63,102 nt of DNA, taken from contig JAFXCE010000062.1 of NCBI GenBank assembly GCA_017521565.1, positions 1 to 63,102 of the forward strand, given 5' to 3'. The stretch comes from Clostridia bacterium. GTDB taxonomy: Bacteria; Bacillota; Clostridia; Christensenellales; Aristaeellaceae. Position numbers and translations under genes: made by a program. The notes beneath the pieces are model-generated. The model saw only the letters and a list, made by a program, of their open reading frames with translations. It did no database searches and had not been told where the DNA came from. Every line of letters begins with the position of its first letter. The stretch's first letter is position 1. Below, piece by piece: positions 34,359 through 43,129 of this stretch.

Positions 34359-34377
34359 AAATTCCAATTTGTCAAAC
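34359..34377 (+). repeat. Cassette right-end inverted-repeat motif (copy 1)
   Basis: AAATTCCAATTTGTCAAAC, 15 bases after the small gene's stop codon. It is an imperfect inverse of TACTCGACAAACTTGAATTTG at 34064 and matches copies at 65, 61117 and 62906. Confidence 0.65.
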
Positions 34378-34421
34378 CAGCCGTTGCACAATTACATAGG
34401 GATCTGAGTTAGGCATGCTTC

Positions 34422-34482
34422 GGTAGCGCGCTACATCCGCTTTGTAGATGTCTTAGGTATCGAATTCCTATATGCTCCACCA
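34422..34482 (+). repeat. tRNA-Ala 3'-half pseudo-tRNA (copy 1)
   Basis: Starting at GGTAGCGCGCTAC it follows the tRNA-Ala sequence through the anticodon arm to the terminal CCACCA, with substitutions (anticodon loop ATCCGCTT, T arm damaged). The 5' portion (GATCTGAGTTAGGCATGCTTC) does not pair with the acceptor strand, so it cannot fold as a tRNA. It closes the cassette opened by the 5' half at 33925. Confidence 0.8.
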
Positions 34483-34511
34483 AACCTCAGTCGAAAGGCT
34501 GAGGTTTTTTT
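34483..34511 (+). terminator. Terminator after the pseudo-tRNA
   Basis: AACCTCAG/CTGAGGTT stem followed by TTTTTT. Confidence 0.8.
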
Positions 34512-34546
34512 GTTGATCTCCATTCCCCCGTGAGCCCATTCCATTC

Positions 34547-34597
34547 AATAAAAAACAGAGCCGATAGCAGCATTTCCACACCGCTTTGGCTCTGTTT
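34547..34597 (-). terminator. Terminator of the eut operon
   Basis: AAACAGAGCC/GGCTCTGTTT stem with a 25-base loop and a TTTTTTATT tail on the minus strand, 37 bases past the PHP phosphatase gene. Confidence 0.7.
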
Positions 34598-34633
34598 CAT
34601 TTTGTTTTTTCAAATACCGGCTCTATTCTGCCA

Positions 34634-35458
34634 TCAGATCGGGAACGCCTCAAATCCCTTCGGCGTCAGCTTGAGCACTTCCTTGAAGCCGCACTCGCGG
34701 GCCAGATCAAGGCAATGATCAAAGCCGTAGTTCAGATAGCGGTTGTCGTGGCAGTCGGAACTGATCGTGATGCTGCAGTTGTGCGCCTTCAGCGCCTTGA
34801 GGATGAAGGGCTCCGGATACGGCGTAGAACGGTATCCGCGGGTGATGCCGCCCGTATTGATCTCAAACGCCTTCACCTTTCCGGCCAGCGCATCGATGCA
34901 GTCCTCGACATAGCCCTCGTATTCGGCGGAAGCATTGTCAAAGTAGTTTCTGCTCTCGATATGCTTCGCGCAGAGATCCATGTGGCCGATGATATCGCAG
35001 TTCGGGCAGTACTTCGGCATTTCGGCGAGCTTTTCGTAATACAGCTTCGCATAACGCATGCCGTCGCCGTCAAAGTAGTTGTCAATGACGCGCTGCACCT
35101 CGTCCGGGCCGCGGTCAAATCCTACATATTCATCGCCAAACTTGAAATAGTGGAACGAACCGATGATATACTCATAATTCTTGAGATCATCCGAAGAATA
35201 CATGTCAAACTCAATGCCGCAGTATACGTCGATGATTCCCTTGTAGGCTTCCTTGAGGCGATAGACCTCTTTTTTGTATTCCTCCGTGCCTTCGATCGAC
35301 ATGGAATGGCTGGGAGAATACGCCATATAAGAATGACCGGAAAAGCCGATGCTGTCAAAGCCAAGCTCAATGGCCCGCTTCACGGTAGACTCATACGTAT
35401 CTTTTCCATCGCACAGCACGCCGTGCATATGCAGGTTCTGATTGTATACCTTAAGCAT
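34634..35458 (-). CDS. PHP-domain phosphatase, histidinol-phosphatase (HisK) type
   Basis: The 274-residue PHP metalloenzyme has the metal-ligand motifs NLHMHG (residues 8-13), GFSGHSYM (about 38), GIEFDMY (about 81), GSFHYF (about 101), GHMDL (about 161) and SSDCHDNRY (about 240). Family members remove phosphate from L-histidinol phosphate or related small phosphates. No other his genes are nearby. It is the last gene of the eut-oriented run, 68 bases after eutQ, so it may hydrolyse a phosphate made in that pathway, but this is inference. GAGGAGG precedes the ATG. Confidence 0.85.
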   Translation of the reverse strand: MLKVYNQNLHMHGVLCDGKDTYESTVKRAIELGFDSIGFSGHSYMAYSPSHSMSIEGTEEYKKEVYRLKEAYKGIIDVYCGIEFDMYSSDDLKNYEYIIGSFHYFKFGDEYVGFDRGPDEVQRVIDNYFDGDGMRYAKLYYEKLAEMPKYCPNCDIIGHMDLCAKHIESRNYFDNASAEYEGYVEDCIDALAGKVKAFEINTGGITRGYRSTPYPEPFILKALKAHNCSITISSDCHDNRYLNYGFDHCLDLARECGFKEVLKLTPKGFEAFPI

Positions 35459-35526
35459 ACCAGTTCATCCTCCTCGTTCCTATATCAACCATTTGACAGA
35501 TCTTTGCCCGGTGCACCGCTGCCATC

Positions 35527-35964
35527 TCAGGCCTGTTCCTGCCAGTTCGCCGGATAGACGAAATAGAGAAAGCGCGCCTTGTCCGGGACGGAGAATCTGA
35601 TCGAAGATCCCTTTGGAATCAGAATGATCTCGCCGGGCCCGGCCGTCACGCATTTTTCGTCAATCAGGATACTCAGCTGGCCTTCGATGACATAATCAAT
35701 CTCGTCATAGTTGAGCGTCCACGGAAACGTCGTCTCCTCCATCACCATCAGGCCACAGCCAAGGCGCGGAGATTCATTAAGCGTGAACAGATCGCGCGTC
35801 CATACCCGGTCGCGGGGATTGCCGGTATCCATCCGGTGCTCCTCCGTCACGTCCATCATCGGCACGGCAACCTTTTTGACGGGGCAATCGTCCTGACCGC
35901 CCATCATCTGCGCAATCACCTGACGCACAATCGCTTCAATTGCCGCTCTGTTCATCTCTTCCAT
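35527..35964 (-). CDS. eutQ: Ethanolamine utilisation protein EutQ (cupin)
   Basis: The 145-residue cupin-fold protein matches EutQ, reported to act as an acetate kinase in Salmonella (ATP from acetyl phosphate) and linked to compartment assembly. The cupin region runs from about residue 55 to 140 (TLNYDEIDYVIEGQLSILID, AGPGEIILIPKGSSIRF). Its N-terminus NRAAIEAIVRQVIAQMMG is an amphipathic helix like those on EutC, PduL and EutE in this locus, and is a probable shell-targeting tail. Together with PduL it would convert acetyl-CoA to acetate plus ATP. Confidence 0.88.
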   Translation of the reverse strand: MEEMNRAAIEAIVRQVIAQMMGGQDDCPVKKVAVPMMDVTEEHRMDTGNPRDRVWTRDLFTLNESPRLGCGLMVMEETTFPWTLNYDEIDYVIEGQLSILIDEKCVTAGPGEIILIPKGSSIRFSVPDKARFLYFVYPANWQEQA

Positions 35965-35990
35965 GCTGTTCTCCGTTCCGCTAAAAGCGT

Positions 35991-36419
35991 TCAGTCCTTC
36001 AGATAGTCAATCAGCGCATCCATGCCCTCGCCGCTGATGGAGCTGATGCAGAAAACCGGATCGGCTCCGGCCAATTCAAGCAGCTCCACCGCCTGCGCCG
36101 TCTGTTCCTTCGTCGCAATATCGGTCTTCGTCACAACACCGATGACAGGAATCGGGAATGCGACCGACTGTCCCGGCGAAAACAGGAAACGCTCCGACGT
36201 CGCATCCTGCAGAAACAGCACCAGATCCACTTCCACCGCCGTCACCGTCAGGCTGCGCATGAACGAGCGATGCTCCAGGTATTCGCCCGGCGTGTCAATC
36301 GTGTGATTGATGACCTCCAGCGCCTGTGTCTTTTTGTATTCCTGCTTGAGGCCGTTGAGCCTTTGGCAGAGGGTCGTCTTTCCGCAGGCAACATGCCCGA
36401 CCAGCATAATCTTCTTCAT
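35991..36419 (-). CDS. eutP: EutP/PduV-type small GTPase
   Basis: The 142-residue Ras-like P-loop protein of the EutP/PduV family has Walker [10 protein letters not shown] at residues 8-16, the switch region [14 protein letters not shown] near 41, and the NKxD-equivalent VTKTD near 95. Homologues associate with microcompartments; EutP has also been reported as an acetate kinase. The start codon overlaps the eutS stop by 4 bases. Confidence 0.92.
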   Translation of the reverse strand: MKKIMLVGHVACGKTTLCQRLNGLKQEYKKTQALEVINHTIDTPGEYLEHRSFMRSLTVTAVEVDLVLFLQDATSERFLFSPGQSVAFPIPVIGVVTKTDIATKEQTAQAVELLELAGADPVFCISSISGEGMDALIDYLKD

Positions 36420-36790
36420 GTTCTTGTAATTTCCGTCGCAATGGTAAATCCCAGCACGTTCTGCAGGACATTGAGCACGTCTCTGACTGCCGCCTCCGCG
36501 CTGGCCACGTCGCCGCAGATGACCAGAGAGCCGTTAAAGCGGTCCACGAAGACCACCTCGACGTCCGCCGCCTTGGAGGCAACATCCGCGCCGATGATCG
36601 CCGCTTCGCTCGGCGTGATGGTCATGATGCCCAGCGCGCCGGACGGCTTTCCGATCACGCCCAGCTTCTTGTACAAATCCGGCAGCGGATTGGCAATCAG
36701 GTGCGCCATGGTCACCTGTTTGCCAGGAACAAATTCCTGTATAACGCGCTGCTTCTCATACGGAGAATTCTCGTAAGGGCCCTTCGGCAT
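36416..36790 (-). CDS. eutS: Microcompartment shell protein EutS (permuted BMC-H)
   Basis: The 124-residue circularly permuted BMC-H protein forms bent hexamers at shell edges. The core [40 protein letters not shown] and [16 protein letters not shown] segments match EutS. There is a short N-terminal addition ([12 protein letters not shown]) relative to the roughly 111-residue proteobacterial form. I use the ATG at 36790 (GGTGGTGAG upstream); a GTG at 36802 is the alternative. Confidence 0.93.
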   Translation of the reverse strand: MPKGPYENSPYEKQRVIQEFVPGKQVTMAHLIANPLPDLYKKLGVIGKPSGALGIMTITPSEAAIIGADVASKAADVEVVFVDRFNGSLVICGDVASAEAAVRDVLNVLQNVLGFTIATEITRT

Positions 36791-36805
36791 ATCGCTCACC
36801 ACCCG

Positions 36806-37351
36806 TTACAGCAGACTCTGGAAGAGTTCCGGGGCCGGATTGGGAATGACCACGCTGGAAACCAGCATCCCTTCCGCATTAGGCGTGTTTGTGCCGCAGC
36901 GGATGGACTCCGTGACCGCAGCAACATCGCCGGTCAGCGTCACAAAGGACTTTCCGCCGATGCCCGTGCCCAGACGCACATCGATCAGGGAAACGTCGGC
37001 CGCCTTCACCGCAGCATCCGCGCCGTAGATCGAGGCTGTGACGCTGTAGAATTCCATCACGCCGATGGCAGCGGCATGCTCCGGCATGTTGGCCATGCCG
37101 ATCGCACGGATGACCTGCGGATGCACGCGCGGAATGACGCACTTGTCAACGACATGCCCGCCGCCGATCATCGCGCCTGCGTCCAAAGACGCCTGAACCG
37201 CTGCCACCTCACCGTAGAACAGCAGATAATACTTGCCGGGACAGCCCGCCTTGGCGAACATCAGATGGACGTCCGCCGCCTTGACGACAGCATCCGCCGC
37301 CTCGATACCCTTGGCGATGCTGTTAAACTCCAGAAAACCAATCGAATCCAT
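36806..37351 (-). CDS. pduT: Tandem-BMC shell protein PduT (iron-sulfur pore)
   Basis: The 181-residue protein has two fused BMC domains (about 1-90 and 95-181; MDSIGFLEFNSIAKGIEAAD and AAIGVMEFYSVTASIYGAD). Cys37 in KAGCPGK aligns with the cysteine that holds a 4Fe-4S cluster at the trimer pore in PduT, so it probably passes electrons across the shell. GGAGG lies 5 bases before the ATG at 37351; an ATG four codons upstream lies at the ribosome site. It is next to pduS, its expected redox partner. PduT is classically a propanediol-type component, here in a eut locus. Confidence 0.93.
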   Translation of the reverse strand: MDSIGFLEFNSIAKGIEAADAVVKAADVHLMFAKAGCPGKYYLLFYGEVAAVQASLDAGAMIGGGHVVDKCVIPRVHPQVIRAIGMANMPEHAAAIGVMEFYSVTASIYGADAAVKAADVSLIDVRLGTGIGGKSFVTLTGDVAAVTESIRCGTNTPNAEGMLVSSVVIPNPAPELFQSLL

Positions 37352-37363
37352 AGCATCCTCCAT

Positions 37364-38713
37364 TTACAGCGAACTGCTGATTTCAACGGTGTTGCCCACC
37401 GAAACAACTCTGCCGGAAATACTGGCATGGATAGCGCTGCCTAATGCGCCGTCCGGGCACTTGGCAATCAGCTGACCGGCCCTCACCCGGTCTCCTGCCG
37501 CCACAACCGGCACGGACGGCGCGCCGATGTGCATCCTCAGCGGGATGCTGACCGTTTCCGGCTCATCCTCGACCAGATCGCGGATGGTGTAATGATAATA
37601 CGGGAGCACCTCAACACGCGCCGCCTGACGCTTGCTGGGCACTTTGCGCATTTCGCGCTCAGGGCTTGCGGTGTACGTCGCGCCCTCCGGCCTCTGATAG
37701 CGGATGCCGGCCGCTCCGAGCTTCTTCTTTAAGAGGCTGTTGATCTTTCTGGGCTGCAGGCCCATCGGGCAGGCATACGCCTCGCAGATGCCGCACTCGC
37801 AGCACAGCGCCGCATTGATGATCACCGGATCATGGAGATCCTCGCCGATCTCGTTTGCCACAGCCATCTTGCGCATGATCCTGTGCGGCTCCAGCGGATG
37901 ACCGAGCATGTGGCGCGGGCACAGCTGCGTGCAGTAGCTGCACTGGATGCAGGCAGACTTGGCACGGTTGAGCATGTGGCTCACCTCGATGCGCGCCTGC
38001 TGCGCGTGATAGCCGTCCGCCGGGAGAATCAGGATGCCGGACGTCGTCTTCGTCACGACCTCGCATGCAGCCTGCTCCTTCGTGAGTCCCTTGCCCATCA
38101 TCGGGCCGCCGGCTACGACGAAGTAATCGCTTCTCAGCGCGCCGCCCGCCAGCTCGATGCAGCGGGTGAAGCTCGTGCCCACCGGCACGCGCAGCACCAC
38201 GGGACGAGAAACCTCACCCGTCACCGTCAGATACTTGTGCGTCAGCGGCACATCGTGCATGGCGTCATATACGGCAAGGATGGTGGCGATGTTATCCACC
38301 ACGCAGCCCACCATGATCGGGATGCCCGCCGGCGGGACCACGCGGCCGGTGACCTCGTAGACGATCGTCTGCTCGTCGCCGGCAGGGTAGAAGCTCTCCA
38401 TCTTGTGCAGCGCAATGTTTGCGCCCGCCTTTGCAATCGCCTTTTCAAGCGATGCGATCTCGTCCCTGTAATCCGCCTTGAGCGCGATCGTGCACTTGGG
38501 GATATTCAGCTCCTGCACAATGGCGCAAAGCGCTGCGACCAGTTCGTCCGCCTTGTTGAGCATGATATAGCGGTCCGTTCTCAGAAGCGGCTCGCATTCC
38601 GCGCCGTTGATGATCAGATGCTCGATCGTGCCCTTGAGCTTTGCATGTGTCGGAAAACCGGCGCCGCCGCAGCCAACCACACCGGCCGCCGCAATCTTGT
38701 CCGTGATGCTCAT
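37364..38713 (-). CDS. pduS: PduS-type cobalamin reductase / RnfC-like flavoprotein
   Basis: The 449-residue flavin and iron-sulfur protein has an N-terminal nucleotide/FMN domain opening VGCGGAGFPTHAKLKG, an SLBB-like middle (about 135-215), two 4Fe-4S motifs CIQCSYCTQLCP and CCECGICEAYACP (about 255-305), and a C-terminal biotinyl-like segment. PduS reduces cob(III)alamin for the adenosyltransferase. Here it can serve EutT/EutBC, or move electrons through PduT. The ATG at 38713 follows AGGAAG; a TTG two codons upstream is an alternative. Confidence 0.93.
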   Translation of the reverse strand: MSITDKIAAAGVVGCGGAGFPTHAKLKGTIEHLIINGAECEPLLRTDRYIMLNKADELVAALCAIVQELNIPKCTIALKADYRDEIASLEKAIAKAGANIALHKMESFYPAGDEQTIVYEVTGRVVPPAGIPIMVGCVVDNIATILAVYDAMHDVPLTHKYLTVTGEVSRPVVLRVPVGTSFTRCIELAGGALRSDYFVVAGGPMMGKGLTKEQAACEVVTKTTSGILILPADGYHAQQARIEVSHMLNRAKSACIQCSYCTQLCPRHMLGHPLEPHRIMRKMAVANEIGEDLHDPVIINAALCCECGICEAYACPMGLQPRKINSLLKKKLGAAGIRYQRPEGATYTASPEREMRKVPSKRQAARVEVLPYYHYTIRDLVEDEPETVSIPLRMHIGAPSVPVVAAGDRVRAGQLIAKCPDGALGSAIHASISGRVVSVGNTVEISSSL

Positions 38714-38783
38714 GTTCAAGCACTTCCTTTTTTCGTTCTTCCCTTGCAGAAATCCGTCCGGGAATCCGTACTTTCCGTTTTCT

Positions 38784-39068
38784 TTACTTCAGGTTCAGCT
38801 TTTCGCGGTTGACTTCCAGCGTGTCGATGATGCCGACAATGGCCATATCCGCCGGCACATCGTCGCTCTTGAAGGCCTTGCGCGCCGTGCTACCGGAAAC
38901 GACCAGCACCTGCTCGCCGATGCCCGCGCCGACGATATCCGCAGCGACGAAAATGTCCTTCTTCCGCTTATCCGGACCGTCCTCCTGCACGACCATCAGC
39001 TTCAGGCCGCACAGGTTTTCTTCCTTCTTGGTGGCCCACACATGGCCGACCACTTTGCAAATGATCAT
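38784..39068 (-). CDS. eutN: Microcompartment vertex protein EutN (BMC-P)
   Basis: The 94-residue BMC-P (EutN/CcmL/PduN) protein forms pentamers that cap shell vertices. It has the family opening IICKVVGHVWATKKEENLCG, with LKLMVVQ and GAGIGEQVLVVSGSTAR following. GGAGGT precedes the ATG. It is the only BMC-P gene in the locus, so it is probably essential for shell closure. Confidence 0.96.
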   Translation of the reverse strand: MIICKVVGHVWATKKEENLCGLKLMVVQEDGPDKRKKDIFVAADIVGAGIGEQVLVVSGSTARKAFKSDDVPADMAIVGIIDTLEVNREKLNLK

Positions 39069-39071
39069 CGC

Positions 39072-39728
39072 TTACCTCCGAATCAGTTTGACGCGCGCCT
39101 CTTTGAGCACGTCCATTGCAGCTGGGGTGATCAGCGTGCCGGCAGGAACGACAACCTCCTGCGCCTTTTTGGCAAGCCGCTCCGCAATCTCCTCGGTGAT
39201 CAGCTTCGTTCCGGTCACCTCGCAGCGCGTCGGCTCGCCCTGCTTCTTGTCCGGCGCATTGAGCATCACACTGTCGCATCCGATGAGCTTGACGCCGAAG
39301 ACCTGAAGGGTATTCATATATCCCTCCAGCATCCTGTAAAACGCTGTGCTGCCCTTGCCGGCATGCTGCCTGTGCGGGGCCGCGCTTTCCAGCATCAGGA
39401 TCTCCACGCCCTGAAGCAGCGCCTGACAAACCGCACAGGTGAGCGAATCGCCCGGGCGGCCGGCGGCAATATCCGCCAGCTGGCGCATCGTCAGCTTCGT
39501 GATGACCACGCGGCTGTATCGCAGAATGTTCTGAATGCTTTCATAATCCTTCACGTCCAGCAGGATCATGTCCTGATGAAGCGCTTTGGGTATATCTTCT
39601 GCTCCTCCGAGCACCAGACACTTTTTCTTGCCTTCGTTTCTGGCGTCTTCGAGCTTGTTTTCGTTGTTAAGAGCGGCCAGCACCTGCTCTGTGACGAGAC
39701 GGACGAGTTCATCCATGGAATCATGCAT
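39072..39728 (-). CDS. Eut operon protein of the Firmicute eut_hyp family
   Basis: The 218-residue protein resembles the uncharacterised family found in non-proteobacterial eut operons (TIGR02536 type). No catalytic motif is recognised. Its N-terminus MDELVRLVTEQVLAALNN is an amphipathic helix of the shell-targeting kind; the middle (ALHQDMILLDVKDYES) has a Rossmann-like pattern (KKCLVLGGAED). The conserved stretch KLIGCDSVMLNA precedes a C-terminal PAGTLITPAAMDVLKEARVK, also seen in EutT-like N-termini. The start at ATG 39728 follows GAGAGGT. Function unknown; the lumen is the likely site. Confidence 0.75.
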   Translation of the reverse strand: MHDSMDELVRLVTEQVLAALNNENKLEDARNEGKKKCLVLGGAEDIPKALHQDMILLDVKDYESIQNILRYSRVVITKLTMRQLADIAAGRPGDSLTCAVCQALLQGVEILMLESAAPHRQHAGKGSTAFYRMLEGYMNTLQVFGVKLIGCDSVMLNAPDKKQGEPTRCEVTGTKLITEEIAERLAKKAQEVVVPAGTLITPAAMDVLKEARVKLIRR

Positions 39729-39740
39729 ACCCGTCACCTC

Positions 39741-40424
39741 TCACTCGATGTATCCGATGATGTTTCCGGATACCGCTGCCGCATTGGCTTCGTCAAAGTC
39801 AATGTGCATCGCCAAGGCAAAGCTGTCCTTGACGCGGATGAGCACGTCGTCGATCGTGATGGGACGCGGGCTGTCCAGATGCACGCGCACCTTCTGCCCG
39901 TCATGAACCCCGAACGCCGCCGCATCCTTGTTGGTCATGTGAATGTGCGCCTTGGCGACAATCGCCGATCCGTCGGCCTTGACCATACCGCCCGGCGCGA
40001 TGAGTACGACGTTTCCAGCGCCGCTCAGGTCGCCCGAAAGATTGACCGGGGCCTTGATGCCAAGCGCCTTGCTGTCTGTCATGGAAAGCTCCACCTGCAC
40101 GGCGGAACGGGCCGGACCCAGCACCGCCACGTTGGCAAACTCTCCCTTGCTGGTTACGATCTTCACGCGCTCCTCAGCGAGGAATTCGCCCGGCTGGCTC
40201 AGATCGCGCTTCTTTGTCAGCTTGTGTCCCTTACCGTAAAGCTGCTCCACCGCTTCCTGCGTCAGATGCACATGACGGGCGGACACCTCCACGGGAACGG
40301 GCTTCTTTTCCTTTGCGCACGGCTTTGCCGCCTGCACGGGAGCCGCCTTTGCCGCAAGCCCGGACTGCGCCACGACAGAAGCGATGATATCACGGATTTC
40401 CTTTTCGCTGTAATAATGCATCAT
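39741..40424 (-). CDS. pduL: Phosphate acetyl/propanoyltransferase PduL (EutD equivalent)
   Basis: The 227-residue PduL-type phosphotransacylase converts acetyl-CoA and phosphate to acetyl phosphate, recycling CoA inside the shell. Zinc-site motifs are SARHVHL (about 48-54) and AHIHM (about 160). It has an N-terminal targeting helix YYSEKEIRDIIASVVAQS and an A/P/K-rich linker before the catalytic domain. It substitutes for the Pta-type EutD of enterobacteria. It lies immediately downstream of eutT. Confidence 0.94.
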   Translation of the reverse strand: MMHYYSEKEIRDIIASVVAQSGLAAKAAPVQAAKPCAKEKKPVPVEVSARHVHLTQEAVEQLYGKGHKLTKKRDLSQPGEFLAEERVKIVTSKGEFANVAVLGPARSAVQVELSMTDSKALGIKAPVNLSGDLSGAGNVVLIAPGGMVKADGSAIVAKAHIHMTNKDAAAFGVHDGQKVRVHLDSPRPITIDDVLIRVKDSFALAMHIDFDEANAAAVSGNIIGYIE

Positions 40425-40425
40425 G

Positions 40426-41193
40426 TCACTTCACCTCTCCATAATATCCCACTGCGACGCGGCAGAACAGAATGTACACACAGCTCGACAGGCGGTTGAG
40501 GCCTTCGATGATGTCGCTGTGCGCCCCCGGTCCTTCCTGCGCAAACGCATTGACCGCACAAAGCTCCGTTTCTCTGACCTGCGTACGCAGCTCGTTGAGC
40601 GCCACGCACAGCTTGCCCATCCGATAGGACGGGATGGGATGGTCGATCCCGATATGCTCCTTCACGTGATGGGAGCACCTGCGAATGCCTTCGCTGTCCA
40701 TGCCAAGCAGCCTGATCGCTTTCAGGGGCTCGTCCTTCACCTCCGCCGCAAGCATCAGGCGAAGATAGGCGAGCAGTTCCTCAAGATCCTCGGCCGCCTT
40801 TGGATAGTTCGTTTCCTCAGCGACGATCTGCACGCTCATCACCCGGGCCATCAGGGAATCCAGTCTGCCCCTGAATGCAATGCGCGGATGCTGTTTGCTC
40901 ACCAGCAGATTGCCGCGGATGTGCGTCATGTCCTCCGGCTTCACGCTCATCGCCTCTCCCGTCACGTAGTCAACGTACCTGGCTTTTCCGCTTTGCGTGG
41001 GAATCGGCGTCACAGACATCGTTCCGGATGACGAAACAGGGGCGGCAAAATGAAGCTGAATCTGATGCTCCCGGATGAAATCGCGCGCGGCAGGCGTCAC
41101 GTACACACCCGGCGCCACCGTATAGCACTTCTCCTGCGTGCGATACCAGTGGGCGCGCAATTCAATATCGGTCAGAATCTTTGCGTTCTTCAT
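40426..41193 (-). CDS. eutT: Cobalamin adenosyltransferase EutT
   Basis: The 255-residue protein makes adenosylcobalamin for ethanolamine ammonia-lyase. Its N-terminal part (APGVYVTPAARDFIREHQIQL) and the C-terminal helical part (DPLKAIRLLGMDSEG, GIDHPIPSYRMGKLCVALNELR) match EutT/PduO-type folds. The HX11CCXXC metal motif described for Salmonella EutT is absent; only CSHHVKEH is near that position, so metal dependence may differ. AGGGGTGG precedes the ATG. Confidence 0.87.
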   Translation of the reverse strand: MKNAKILTDIELRAHWYRTQEKCYTVAPGVYVTPAARDFIREHQIQLHFAAPVSSSGTMSVTPIPTQSGKARYVDYVTGEAMSVKPEDMTHIRGNLLVSKQHPRIAFRGRLDSLMARVMSVQIVAEETNYPKAAEDLEELLAYLRLMLAAEVKDEPLKAIRLLGMDSEGIRRCSHHVKEHIGIDHPIPSYRMGKLCVALNELRTQVRETELCAVNAFAQEGPGAHSDIIEGLNRLSSCVYILFCRVAVGYYGEVK

Positions 41194-41240
41194 TCTGCCA
41201 CCCCTTTGTCATACAATCTTGATTGAACCGGCTTTATTGA

Positions 41241-41534
41241 TTACTTGTCGGTGGTGCCCAGAGTCGGCAGGATCATCTCGACCTCGCCGTGCGGGCGCGG
41301 GATCACGTGGACGGAAACCAGCTCGCCAACGCGGGAAGCAGCAGCAGCACCGGCGTCGGTAGCAGCCTTGACAGCGCCGACGTCGCCGCGAACCATAACG
41401 GTCACCAGACCGCCGCCAACGTGCACCTTGCCGATCAGGTTGACGTTCGCCGCCTTAACCATCGCATCGGCCGCCTCGATAGAACCGACGAGACCCTTCG
41501 TTTCAACCATACCCAAAGCCTGCAGATTCGTCAT
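41241..41534 (-). CDS. eutM: Microcompartment hexameric shell protein EutM/PduA (BMC-H)
   Basis: The 97-residue canonical BMC-H protein is the main facet tile of the shell. It has [20 protein letters not shown], the pore-loop segment [19 protein letters not shown] and [11 protein letters not shown]. The ATG at 41534 has GGAGGT 7 bases upstream; the longer frame includes the ribosome site. It is the only canonical BMC-H in the locus. Confidence 0.96.
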   Translation of the reverse strand: MTNLQALGMVETKGLVGSIEAADAMVKAANVNLIGKVHVGGGLVTVMVRGDVGAVKAATDAGAAAASRVGELVSVHVIPRPHGEVEMILPTLGTTDK

Positions 41535-41604
41535 AATCGTTACCTCCAAAACATGTTTTGTTGTTTAGTTACTTTGTTCAGGGGATTCTTATCCCGGGGA
41601 TTCG

Positions 41605-43101
41605 TTATTTTCCAAGCCGCGCAATCACAGCACGGGTGATGGCTTCGATGTCCTGACGGCTCAGGCCCGAGAGGCCCTTTTCGCCGCAGGGCTGACAGGA
41701 AGAAGGCTTGCCGCCGCAGGGCGCAGGATTGCTGCCGCGCAGATCCTCCAGCTCCTTCTTGCCGTAGGCGACGCGCCTGATGTTGACCAGGTGCATCGGC
41801 GTCACGTTGTCCGACGTCGCGCTGCCGCCGACAGCGCCGCAGCCGAGCGTAAGCGCCGGAGCGAGCTTCGTCGTCGCGCCAACGCCGCCCAGCGCGCCGG
41901 GGGTGTTGACCAGCAGACGGGAAACCGGCTTTTCAAGCGCAAACGCCTTTACAACGCTCTTGTCCTCGCTGTGGATGGTCATCGTATGGCCGACGCCTTC
42001 GTTTTCGAGGATCTCAATGCAGCGCTTGCAGGCGCTCTCCCAGCTGTCCTCCACATAGAACGCGAGGATCGGGCAGAGCTTTTCGCGGGAATACGGGTTG
42101 TCCTTGCCGACCTTCGTCTGCGGGGAAACCAGCACGCGCGTGCCGGCAGGAATCGTGATGCCCGCCATGTCCGCAATCACCTGCGCGGACTTGCCGACGA
42201 TCTTGGGATTCATGGTGCCGTTGGCGCGCATGATGAAGCGGCTAACCTTGGCGCTCTCTTCCTCGGAGAGGAAATAGCCGCCCTGCTTTTTAACCTCGGC
42301 GATCACCTGATCCTTGATGCAGTTCTCGGTGACGATGCTCTGCTCGGATGCACAGATGGTGCCGTTGTCAAACGTCTTGCTGTCAAAGATGCGCTTGACA
42401 GCAAGCGGAATATTGGCCGACTTTTCGATGTACGCAGGACCATTGCCCGGGCCGACGCCCAGCGCCGGATTGCCGGAGGAATACGCAGCGCGAACCATCG
42501 CTTCGCCGCCGGTCGCAAGGATCACGCCGATGTCGCGATGACGCAGCAGCGCGTCCGTGCCTTCCTTGCTCGGGGTCATGATGCACTGGATGAGTCCCTC
42601 AGGGACATCCGCAGCCTTGGCCGCCTGCAGGATGATCTTGTAGGTCTCCACGATGCAGTTCTTGGCGCTCGGATGCGGGCTGATGACGATGCCGTTGCCC
42701 GACTTGAGGGAAATGAGCACCTTGTACATCACCGTAGACGTGGGGTTCGTGGACGGAATCAGCGCGGCGACAACGCCCATCGGCACGCCGACTTCCATGA
42801 GACCGTTTTCCTTGTCGTCACACAGGATGCCGACCGTCTTCATGTTCTTGATGTAGTCGTAGGTCATCGTGCTGCCCAGCAGGTTCTTGAGCACCTTGTC
42901 CTGCCACACACCAAAGCCCGTTTCCTCAACGGCCATCTTGGCCAGACGCTCCGCATTGGCCGCACAGGCCTGAGCAATCTTTGCGATGATGCTGTCGACC
43001 TTCTGCTGATCGTATGTACGGTAGATCGCCTGCGCCGCCTTAGCCGCGGCGACAGCGTTTCTGACCTCCTGAATCGAATACAAATCGCGGTCAAATTCCA
43101 A
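41605..43101 (-). CDS. eutE: CoA-acylating acetaldehyde dehydrogenase EutE
   Basis: The 498-residue aldehyde dehydrogenase oxidises acetaldehyde to acetyl-CoA with NAD+. The catalytic cysteine is in GTICASEQS (near residue 245), with the cofactor segments [11 protein letters not shown] (about 111) and GPGNGPAY (about 216). After a Cys/Pro/Gly-rich linker ([16 protein letters not shown]) the C-terminus [18 protein letters not shown] is an amphipathic encapsulation helix, placed at the C-terminus rather than the N-terminus as in enterobacterial EutE. The start is probably TTG at 43101, 8 bases after GGAGG. Confidence 0.95.
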   Translation of the reverse strand: MEFDRDLYSIQEVRNAVAAAKAAQAIYRTYDQQKVDSIIAKIAQACAANAERLAKMAVEETGFGVWQDKVLKNLLGSTMTYDYIKNMKTVGILCDDKENGLMEVGVPMGVVAALIPSTNPTSTVMYKVLISLKSGNGIVISPHPSAKNCIVETYKIILQAAKAADVPEGLIQCIMTPSKEGTDALLRHRDIGVILATGGEAMVRAAYSSGNPALGVGPGNGPAYIEKSANIPLAVKRIFDSKTFDNGTICASEQSIVTENCIKDQVIAEVKKQGGYFLSEEESAKVSRFIMRANGTMNPKIVGKSAQVIADMAGITIPAGTRVLVSPQTKVGKDNPYSREKLCPILAFYVEDSWESACKRCIEILENEGVGHTMTIHSEDKSVVKAFALEKPVSRLLVNTPGALGGVGATTKLAPALTLGCGAVGGSATSDNVTPMHLVNIRRVAYGKKELEDLRGSNPAPCGGKPSSCQPCGEKGLSGLSRQDIEAITRAVIARLGK

Positions 43102-43129
43102 GAATATCACCTCCTTGAATTACTTCCTT

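Noticed and set aside
33745-34482. A classical genomic island with attL/attR at tRNA-Ala spanning 33.7-63.1 kb
   Set aside because: The 27 kb between the two repeat regions has the GC-rich composition and codon use of the chromosome, contains housekeeping-type operons, and no integrase is present; separate small cassettes fit better, although a large duplication event cannot be excluded.
38607-40499. Long plus-strand frame (630 codons) across eutN, eut_hyp and pduL
   Set aside because: It covers three clearly coding genes on the minus strand and has shadow-type composition.
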